64,000 nucleotides of DNA from Saccharospirillaceae bacterium (lineage in GTDB: Bacteria; Pseudomonadota; Gammaproteobacteria; Pseudomonadales; Oceanobacteraceae): positions 62,001 to 126,000 of the forward strand of contig JAJOJJ010000011.1 of NCBI GenBank assembly GCA_021208685.1, given 5' to 3'. Made by a program: the position numbers and the translations under genes. This document shows, piece after piece, positions 55,018 through 64,000 of this stretch (positions within the stretch are counted from its first letter, which is position 1; each line of letters opens with the position of its first letter). The notes under the pieces were generated by a model. It saw only the letters and a list, made by a program, of their open reading frames with translations, was not told the origin of the DNA and did not search any database.

Positions 55018-55986
55018 TCAGTCCCACCATTTTTTGAAGGCGCGGTGGAATGTGCTGGTTTCGGTATATCCGAGATACTCAGCAATCTCGCGGATACTGG
55101 TATCCTGCTGCGCCAGCCGCAGGCTGGCTTCTTCTAAACGGCACTCATCTTTCAGTTTCTGAAACGACGTTTGTTCATCGTATAAGCGTCTCCTCAGTGT
55201 AGCACCGGAAACTCCCAGCAGAGTCGCGCTGTGCGTCAGATCCGGCAGGCTGGCGATATCATAGCGGCGGAACAGCTGACGCAATTTACCCGTCATGCTT
55301 TCGTGAGGGTTCGGGCGGGCAAGAAAATCGGCCGGAGAATGATTGAGGAACGCCCGCAGAGAAGCGGCTGTCTGACTGACCGGCAGAGTCAGCACCCGGC
55401 TGGGTATCAGCAGATACGTGCTGTCTTCATTGAAATTCACCGGGGTGGCAAATAAATCCTGATACAGTGCGGCGTGCGCCGGTGGCGCATACCCGCAGCC
55501 TACCGACAGCAGCGGAATGCCCTGACCAACCAGCCAGCTGCTCAGGCGGTGCCAGATCGCCAGCAGGGATTCGCTGAGAAAATGATCCGGATCACAGCTC
55601 ATGTCGTGCTCAATCTGAATGCGCGACAGTTGCGGACCATGGATTACGCGGATATTGGGTGCACCGTCAAATAAGGCATAAAAACGCCGCGCCCGGTGCA
55701 GGGCATGTTCCAGCGATGAGCAGCTGATAACGGCTTTGCACATCATGGCAAAGGTACCGGAATGGCTGCGTACCGGTGCCAGTCCCATGAATTCATCGTC
55801 ACTGTGGGCCCAGAGTGTCGCCATCAGGCGGGCGTAGTCATTGGCATTAATCTGTCCACCGGGGGTCTTCAGAATGGCCGGATCAAGCCCAGCGGCAGTC
55901 CACAGCCTGTCAGGATTCAGACCGGATTTGGCCGCTCCGCGCAGGGGGGCATCAATGAAAGGGCGGGGTATCCAGTGACTCGACAT
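55018..55986 (-). CDS. AraC-family transcriptional regulator
   Basis: A 322-residue regulator with an N-terminal arabinose-binding-like domain of the OruR/ArgR-like type (about 20-200) and a C-terminal double helix-turn-helix (about 225-320; second motif IREIAEYLGYTETSTFHRAFKKW). It is 6 bp upstream of the hybrid kinase and co-oriented, so they probably form one transcript. Targets are unknown; lipid or amino-acid catabolism is typical of the group. Confidence 0.87.
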   Translation of the reverse strand: MSSHWIPRPFIDAPLRGAAKSGLNPDRLWTAAGLDPAILKTPGGQINANDYARLMATLWAHSDDEFMGLAPVRSHSGTFAMMCKAVISCSSLEHALHRARRFYALFDGAPNIRVIHGPQLSRIQIEHDMSCDPDHFLSESLLAIWHRLSSWLVGQGIPLLSVGCGYAPPAHAALYQDLFATPVNFNEDSTYLLIPSRVLTLPVSQTAASLRAFLNHSPADFLARPNPHESMTGKLRQLFRRYDIASLPDLTHSATLLGVSGATLRRRLYDEQTSFQKLKDECRLEEASLRLAQQDTSIREIAEYLGYTETSTFHRAFKKWWD

Positions 55987-56002
55987 GCCTGAAACTCACA
56001 GT

Positions 56003-56023
56003 ATCCGGCCGGAGTGGCCGGAT
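56003..56023. repeat. 8-bp hairpin between GGDEF and AraC genes
   Basis: Stem atccggcc/ggccggat (56003-56010, 56016-56023), 5-nt loop, in the 108-bp gap. A T-rich run follows on the plus strand only, so it is not a clear terminator for the minus-strand genes. Confidence 0.5.
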
Positions 56024-56094
56024 GTGATTTTGTTGTTATTGATCAGTAATGGCAAGGATGGCTGAGCATATATGTCAGCCACGGTGTGGATATT

Positions 56095-57063
56095 TCAGTG
56101 CGCTTTGGGCTGATAGACCGTGGTTTTGTTGCGACCACTTTCTTTGGCGTGGTACAGCGCTTTGTCAGCGGCCTGAAGCCAATCCTGAGCCGTTGTAAAG
56201 CTTTTCTGGTAGCGCGCAATTCCCAGGCTGGCGGTGGCACGAATGCTTTGCTGGCCGTATCGGATGTCCATCCGTTCGATCATTTTGCGTACCCGCTCGG
56301 CAAAGACCACGGCTTCATCTTCGTCGGTATCCACCAGTAATGCGCTAAATACCTCACCACCATACCGACAGACCTGATCGGTCTGGCGCAGGGTCTGGCG
56401 CAATCCTTCGGATACGGAGCGCAGTACCTGATCACCGGCCTGATGACCGTAGTGGCCGTTGATTGAGCGGAAGTCATCCAGATCAAACATCACCAGCGTG
56501 CTGGGTACGACGGAGCGCTGACAGCGCAGAAATTCACGATCAAGTTCTTTCAGCCAGTAACCGCGACTGGCAAGCTCCGTCAGTTGATCGGTGCGGTTTA
56601 ATTCGCTCAGGGTTTTATTCGCCGACATCACATCTTCACGGCTGACGGCAATATCGGTGACGTCATAAATAATCACACAAATATGATCGACACTGCGGTT
56701 AATGGATTCCAGCGGGATAATGCTGGTGTTCTGATACATCACCGACGCGCGGCCGGTAATGGGCCGGTAGTTCTTAAACCGGAATAAATACGGGCGCTGT
56801 TCCCAGATGGTAAAGGTACGTGTTTTCAGCTGATACACCGGCTCTGCTTTTTTCATAAACCAGTCTTTGGGTATTTCGCTGAACAGCTCAAACAGGTTTT
56901 CACCTTTAGCCTTTTGCGGGCTTAAGCCGCTGTGGCTTTCCATAAAGCCATTCCATAACTGGATATTGTACTGGCGGTCGAGCACCACCAGACCGACGTC
57001 GATATTCTGTAAAATATCCATCAGCCAGTGGATGTCACCAAATTCAATGTTTGAATCTGTCAT
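56095..57063 (-). CDS. PAS-GGDEF protein with degenerate GGEVF signature
   Basis: A 322-residue cytosolic protein: PAS domain (about 10-135, LVVLDRQYNIQLWNGFMESHSG) and GGDEF domain (about 155-320). The substrate-binding motif FDLDDFRSINGHYGHQAGD is intact (about 193-211), but the signature reads GGEVF (235-239). The fourth-position Glu needed for metal binding is Val, so cyclase activity is unlikely. The inhibitory RxxD site (RQTD, 226-229) is kept, so it may bind c-di-GMP. It begins 3 bp after cheC and is the last gene of the cheY-cheC-GGDEF set. Confidence 0.85.
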   Translation of the reverse strand: MTDSNIEFGDIHWLMDILQNIDVGLVVLDRQYNIQLWNGFMESHSGLSPQKAKGENLFELFSEIPKDWFMKKAEPVYQLKTRTFTIWEQRPYLFRFKNYRPITGRASVMYQNTSIIPLESINRSVDHICVIIYDVTDIAVSREDVMSANKTLSELNRTDQLTELASRGYWLKELDREFLRCQRSVVPSTLVMFDLDDFRSINGHYGHQAGDQVLRSVSEGLRQTLRQTDQVCRYGGEVFSALLVDTDEDEAVVFAERVRKMIERMDIRYGQQSIRATASLGIARYQKSFTTAQDWLQAADKALYHAKESGRNKTTVYQPKAH

Positions 57064-57066
57064 ACG

Positions 57067-57687
57067 TTAATCCAGCAGGTAATTGATTTTGTTGTTCAGT
57101 TTTGCCACCGAGTCTTCGGTAAACAGCAGCAGCAGATCGCAGTCGATATTTACATGTTCAATGGTGTAGTGAATTTCAATGGCCAGGGTTTTGGTCCATT
57201 GATGATTGCCACTTTTTAAAATGTCATCGACTTTACAGTGCTGTCCCAGAACGACCGGGTGTCCCTGATTAAAGTGAATTTCCAGTTGCTCACCGATGCC
57301 CTGAATGCAGGCACCGATTAACAGGGAGCTGACATCCATTAATAATTCCAGCTCGCCGTAACGGTCGAGTTCGCCGCCATAGTTCATGAGTGCGGCCAGA
57401 TCAGAGAAGCTGGTGTCGTTAAACAGCAGCAGCGCTTCACCGGCAATGCCGGAGCCAATAAACCCCTGACAGACTGCCGACATGGCAGAGTCGGTTTCAG
57501 CATCCTGAATGGCCATATGCAGGTCGCTGGATTCAATCAGATTGACTTTGGGAATCGGCAACACCACATACACATCAAGCAGCCGTGCCAGCCGGTCAGC
57601 AGCCTGACCCATCGCCACGTTGGTCAGCTCCTGATAGCAGTCGCGCTGGTCTTCGCTCAGCGATACTTCAGTCGGTGTAAGCGTCAT
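57067..57687 (-). CDS. CheC-like phosphatase of CheY-P
   Basis: A 206-residue CheC/CheX-family protein, which hydrolyses phospho-CheY. One active-site pattern DxxxExxN is clear at the N-terminus (DCYQELTN, about 16-23, followed about 21 residues later by Pro). The second site near LLMDVSSLLIG (about 115-125) has Ser in place of Asn, so only one site may work. It abuts the receiver gene upstream (1 bp between stop and start) and the GGDEF gene downstream. Confidence 0.8.
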   Translation of the reverse strand: MTLTPTEVSLSEDQRDCYQELTNVAMGQAADRLARLLDVYVVLPIPKVNLIESSDLHMAIQDAETDSAMSAVCQGFIGSGIAGEALLLFNDTSFSDLAALMNYGGELDRYGELELLMDVSSLLIGACIQGIGEQLEIHFNQGHPVVLGQHCKVDDILKSGNHQWTKTLAIEIHYTIEHVNIDCDLLLLFTEDSVAKLNNKINYLLD

Positions 57688-57688
57688 A

Positions 57689-58063
57689 TTATGCCCCTGT
57701 CAGGATGCCGTATTCGGTCAGCACTTCGCGGGCTTTTTCGGCATCAATCGGCTTTTTGATAAATGCCATCGCACCGAGTTTTTTGACCCGGTCCTGAGCA
57801 TCGGGCTGAATATCGCCGGATACGACAATTACCATGGCGGGCAAATCTTCTTTGCGGATGGCTTCCAGTACCCCATAGCCATCCAGGTTGGGCATGGTCA
57901 GGTCGAGAAAGACCACTTCGCCTTTGCCTTCGCGGATGGCTTGCACACCTTCCACGCCATCACCGGCAAAATGAATCTCCACTTCCCACTCTTTGGGAAT
58001 CGCCCGCGCCATTTGTTTACGGGCAAAACTTGAGTCATCACAGATCAGAACGTTGGTAGCCAT
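57689..58063 (-). CDS. CheY-like single-domain response regulator
   Basis: A 124-residue receiver with no output domain. Acidic pair at Asp9/Asp10 in LICDDSS, phospho-acceptor Asp54 in VVFLDLTMP, Ser82 and Lys104 in IKKPID. It is the first gene of a module with CheC and the PAS-GGDEF protein. In-frame ATGs at 58072 and 58078 are alternative starts; none has a good ribosome site. Probably its phosphorylated form is the CheC substrate; the kinase is not next to it. Confidence 0.88.
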   Translation of the reverse strand: MATNVLICDDSSFARKQMARAIPKEWEVEIHFAGDGVEGVQAIREGKGEVVFLDLTMPNLDGYGVLEAIRKEDLPAMVIVVSGDIQPDAQDRVKKLGAMAFIKKPIDAEKAREVLTEYGILTGA

Positions 58064-58205
58064 AGCTGTCATCAGCAAAAAATTGGATGACTAAGTAATA
58101 GTTGTCCGCCGCTTATTGAGCAACTAATCGGAAGGAATGGAAGGAATAAATGGCTGTTGCAGTCTGCTACTCAGACGAATGTACCAGACTGCCGCAGGAA
58201 TGATT

Positions 58206-59009
58206 TCAGCGTTTGTCGTAAACCACAACCAGCTGGCGGCTGAGTGCCAGCAGGACACCACTGGCGGTATAAATCCGCGCTTCGGTATGGCCATAACCAT
58301 CGTGGGCCTGGCGGATGTCGGCCTCGTACCAGAGCCAGTCACTGCCGCCCGGTAACTGCGGCAGCTGGCTCAGCGGAGTCACCATTTCGACACTCCAGGT
58401 CACGCTGGCGCAGGGTGCCGGGCTTTTCAGTTTTTGCAGCAGGGTGGGCGGCCAGGCATCTATCAATGCGACCAGATGCGCATTGCTCAGTGCGCGTTCG
58501 CCGTCGTTAAAGCGCATCCAGCCACGGATATCATTGTGCTTGCTGTTGGTGAAGGGCAGACCGCCATCGACATAGGTGAAGTTAATATGCTGGGTAAATT
58601 CCGGTGTTAAGCCCTTGATGTAGGGCATGGCCTGACCGGATCCCGGTTGGCCACAGCGGAGCGGTGGCAGCTTAACCTCGATATCCGATTCCCGTTCACG
58701 CCCAAAGCAGGCATTCACCAGCGTCGTGACCTGATCCTGCTGCACGGTCTGGCCCTGATAATGCGCAATGGATTTACCGGCGCGTATGTTGTGGCTGCTG
58801 AGGGTAAAGGGTTCGCCGGTATTGAGCGGGCCGCAGAAACTGACATTCAGCGAACGCAGAATCTGTCCGGCCTCCAGTCCCTGTTCGATACGGTGCAGAA
58901 TCAGTGCCGCAGACAGGCCGCCAAACGTGGTACGGCCCTGACCCCAGCTGGGGTGGATTTCCAGCGTATCCTGCTGATTAACCTGCTGCAGATAATCGTC
59001 AAAATTCAT
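58206..59009 (-). CDS. TesB-like acyl-CoA thioesterase
   Basis: A 267-residue double hot-dog thioesterase (4HBT_3/TesB-like). Features are FGGLSAALILHR near 27, LRSLNVSFCGPLNTGEP near 50 and a second half with MRFNDGERALSNAHLVALIDAWPP near 165 (central acidic Asp). ATG at 59009 has an AGAGAGAAG ribosome site; an in-frame ATG at 59120 would add residues that match no hot-dog. It lies divergently from two PaaI-like genes. Substrate likely medium or long acyl-CoA, not certain. Confidence 0.82.
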   Translation of the reverse strand: MNFDDYLQQVNQQDTLEIHPSWGQGRTTFGGLSAALILHRIEQGLEAGQILRSLNVSFCGPLNTGEPFTLSSHNIRAGKSIAHYQGQTVQQDQVTTLVNACFGRERESDIEVKLPPLRCGQPGSGQAMPYIKGLTPEFTQHINFTYVDGGLPFTNSKHNDIRGWMRFNDGERALSNAHLVALIDAWPPTLLQKLKSPAPCASVTWSVEMVTPLSQLPQLPGGSDWLWYEADIRQAHDGYGHTEARIYTASGVLLALSRQLVVVYDKR

Positions 59010-59195
59010 AGCACTTCTCTCTTCAGGGCTGATTATGGTTCGTCCGGGATTGGCTGATCCAGCCTGTCCGGGGGCGATTTCAGGCACAAGACCATAGCAC
59101 AGGCGGATGCTCTGTCTCATATTGTGTTGAGGGAAATGTTCAGGTTTTCGTGCATTTCTGAGCCATTCTGTTAATGGTGACGGGCGAAGCGATCA

Positions 59196-59223
59196 TTGCC
59201 AAAATTCCGCTTTCCGGTATAAC
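59196..59223 (+). promoter_or_regulatory. candidate sigma-70 promoter of the PaaI-like pair
   Basis: TTGCCA (59196-59201) and TATAAC (59218-59223), 16 nt apart, precede the first PaaI-like gene by about 95 bp. The rest of the 310-bp gap (59010-59319) holds no supportable gene. Confidence 0.5.
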
Positions 59224-59319
59224 GGGCGCCCTTTGCGCCGGTCGGGCCATTTACTGATAGAATTCACGCACTCGTGCGGTGCCTGTCTGGCGGCCACCAT
59301 CATCCTCAGCGGAGATCTT

Positions 59320-59814
59320 ATGAGCTTATCGGTTAAAACACGGGCTGAGCGTTTCCTCGCCACCCTGCGTCATTGCCAGGTCCTGGGGCTGACGGTTGAA
59401 AGCGCACAGGATAACGTCCTGATCATGCGCCTGCCGTACAGTGAACAGATTGTTGGCAACCCTGTCACCGGCACGGTGCATGGCGGCAGCCTCACCACCT
59501 TGATGGACACTGCCTGTGGCACCGCCGTTTTTTCCTCGCTGCCCGGATTTGAGCTGTGTCCCACACTGGATTTGCGCATGGATTATATGAAAGCGGCAAC
59601 GCCGAACCGCGATCTGTATGCCGAAGCACGGGTAACGCGCGTGGCCAGTTCGGTGGTGTTTACCGAGTGCGAAGTGTTTCAGGGCGAAGAGCGCGATCTG
59701 GTGGCCAAGTGCGCCGCTACCTTTATGCGCATTGGCGAGAATATGACCCCACCGGAATTCCGTGCCCTGATTGAGCTCGGCAGTGATGTAACCCCAACAG
59801 GAGCCGCACAATGA
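59320..59814 (+). CDS. PaaI-family thioesterase 1
   Basis: A 164-residue hot-dog thioesterase. The PaaI signature is GNPVTGTVHGGSLTTLMDTACG (about 47-68), with the HGG turn and a catalytic-position Asp after it. GGAG precedes the ATG by 5 nt. Its stop overlaps the next ATG (ATGA), and both encode one-domain hot-dogs of similar length, so the pair may form a heteromer. Substrate unknown. Confidence 0.85.
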   Translation: MSLSVKTRAERFLATLRHCQVLGLTVESAQDNVLIMRLPYSEQIVGNPVTGTVHGGSLTTLMDTACGTAVFSSLPGFELCPTLDLRMDYMKAATPNRDLYAEARVTRVASSVVFTECEVFQGEERDLVAKCAATFMRIGENMTPPEFRALIELGSDVTPTGAAQ

Positions 59815-60245
59815 GTTTTGAAACCGTGCTGCAACAGGCGCAGCAGAGCGGTAATTTTCAGCCGCTGGTGGATGGCATTCCCTATGCCAATTTAATTGGC
59901 CTGAAATTTCAGCGTTTTGGTCAGGATGTGCTGTTTCATCTGCCCGCCAACGAAAATAATATCGGCAACCCGATTTTGCCGGCCATTCACGGTGGCGTGA
60001 TCGGTGGCTTTATGGAACTGGCGGCATCACTGCATCTGATGATGACGATGGATACCGCTGCCTTACCGAAAATGATCGATTTTTCCCTCGATTATCTGCG
60101 TGCCGGACGTCATCAGGATACCTTTGCAGAGTGCCAGGTCTGGCGTCAGGGCTCACGCGTTGCCAACGTGGCCATTACCGCCTGGCAAACGGAACGTACC
60201 AGCCCGATTGCCACGGCCCGCGCGCATTTTCTGCTGGCGCGTTAA
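59811..60245 (+). CDS. PaaI-family thioesterase 2
   Basis: A 144-residue paralogue of the preceding gene. The NIGNPILPAIHGGVIGGFMELAASL region (about 48-72) matches the signature, but Glu replaces the usual Asp after the HGG helix. It is translationally coupled to thioesterase 1 through a 4-bp overlap. An unequal pair of active sites is a reasonable guess. Confidence 0.84.
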   Translation: MSFETVLQQAQQSGNFQPLVDGIPYANLIGLKFQRFGQDVLFHLPANENNIGNPILPAIHGGVIGGFMELAASLHLMMTMDTAALPKMIDFSLDYLRAGRHQDTFAECQVWRQGSRVANVAITAWQTERTSPIATARAHFLLAR

Positions 60246-60330
60246 TCGTGGGTTGTTTTCTCTGATATTTTCACCATGAATTATTGCCTGCCCGGCGCGG
60301 ATGTTGTGTCTCAATAACCCGCCGGGTGTC

Positions 60331-60360
60331 TTGTCGGCAGAGTCTTCTCTGCCGTACACT
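60331..60360 (+). promoter_or_regulatory. candidate promoter of the thiC operon
   Basis: TTGTCG (60331-60336) and TACACT (60355-60360), 18 nt apart. The spacer is occupied by an 8-bp palindrome cggcagag/ctctgccg (60335-60342 and 60347-60354). Transcription would begin just before the TPP riboswitch. Confidence 0.4.
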
Positions 60361-60371
60361 CTGTGCCGATT

Positions 60372-63665
<3,294 letters not shown>

Positions 63666-63675
<10 letters not shown>

Positions 63676-63899
63676 TGATCAATGGCGAACCTTGTGATCT
63701 GCCGGTCGGCGCAGGGCTTAGCCTGCAGCAACTGCTGCAACAGCTTGGCTATGTGCAAACACGGCCAGAGGACGCGGCGGTGAGAGGCAATTTTATTGTT
63801 GCCGTGAACCAGCAGATCGTCAGTGTGGCGCTCTATGCCACGACCGGCCTTAACGAAGATGACTGCATCGATATTCTCGGTGCCATGACCGGTGGCTGA
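63666..63899 (+). CDS. thiS: sulfur carrier protein ThiS
   Basis: A 77-residue ubiquitin-like sulfur carrier for thiazole synthesis. It ends in the required Gly-Gly (ILGAMTGG), where thiocarboxylate is formed. At 77 residues it is longer than the usual 66 or so because of extra residues around EDAAVRGNFIVAVN. It overlaps thiO by 10 bp and is followed by thiG after 20 bp. Confidence 0.93.
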
Positions 63900-63919
63900 A
63901 CAGGGTTCTGGAGAAGGAT

Positions 63920-64000
63920 ATGACGACAGAAAATAATGTTGCACCGGATGCTGGTGCCGACGTGCTGCAGATTGCCGGTGAAACCATCAGCAGTCGTTTG
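63920..64000 (+). CDS. thiG: thiazole synthase ThiG, N-terminal part (cut by window edge)
   Basis: Only the first 27 codons are in the window. They include VLQIAGETISSRL, matching the start of ThiG after a short acidic extension. GAAGGA precedes the ATG by 2-5 nt. The position after thiS fixes the identity. Confidence 0.88.
   Translation, partial: MTTENNVAPDAGADVLQIAGETISSRL

Overview
The window is a stretch of bacterial chromosome from a gammaproteobacterium. The gene content and order (ruvCAB-ybgC-tolQRAB-pal-cpoB, bepA beside perM, dapA-bamC-purC, zwf-pgl-edd-eda, thiC-thiO-thiS-thiG) suggest a marine Oceanospirillales-type heterotroph, something like the Thalassolituus/Oceanobacter group. 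That placement is inference from gene content only. I see no insertion-sequence transposase, prophage, CRISPR array or plasmid gene. This is essentially core chromosome with a few accessory metabolic and signalling clusters.

Layout. 1-800: purK (cut by the window edge) and purE, minus strand, with a degenerate tandem repeat covering the purE promoter. 1284-3644: orphan PAS hybrid histidine kinase. 3676-8207: minus-strand fatty-acid cluster of two acyl-CoA dehydrogenases (the first lacks the catalytic Glu) and a very-long-chain acyl-CoA synthetase-like enzyme. 8364-16204: cbiZ, yaaA, a YajG-like lipoprotein, a ribosome hibernation factor, prc, a thioesterase, a LysR regulator and an EamA exporter. 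16457-19042: clpB with a heat-shock-type promoter. 19179-26955: a compact plus-strand block of a lipoprotein, ruvCAB, ybgC and the Tol-Pal system. 27139-38372: tRNA-Lys, nadA, bepA, tusA, perM, dapA, bamC, an MBL hydrolase, purC, an outer-membrane protein, small lipoproteins, an FKBP isomerase, a 165-bp palindromic element and a tRNA-Asn/tRNA-Pro operon.

38629-52129 is a carbohydrate region. The Entner-Doudoroff operon zwf-pgl-edd-eda runs directly into a GH13_18 phosphorylase, most likely glucosylglycerate phosphorylase. On the opposite strand lies a tightly overlapped operon for a D-glycerate kinase, a glucosyl-3-phosphoglycerate phosphatase and a glucosyl-3-phosphoglycerate synthase. Together these can make, break down and recycle the compatible solute glucosylglycerate. 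A TetR regulator, a DUF6482 protein, a stand-alone prephenate dehydratase and a GH13 alpha-glucosidase lie around them.

52228-58063 is a minus-strand signalling region: a 7TM-DISM hybrid kinase followed by an AraC regulator, then a three-gene module of a CheY-like receiver, a CheC-like phosphatase and a PAS-GGDEF protein whose signature is degraded to GGEVF. 58206-60245 holds three more hot-dog thioesterases. The window ends with a TPP riboswitch controlling thiC-thiO-thiS-thiG (thiG cut by the window edge).

The most interesting items are the glucosylglycerate recycling loop joined to the Entner-Doudoroff operon, the CheY/CheC/degenerate-GGDEF module, and the acyl-CoA dehydrogenase pair with one apparently non-catalytic subunit. 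No wholly new defence or mobile system is visible.
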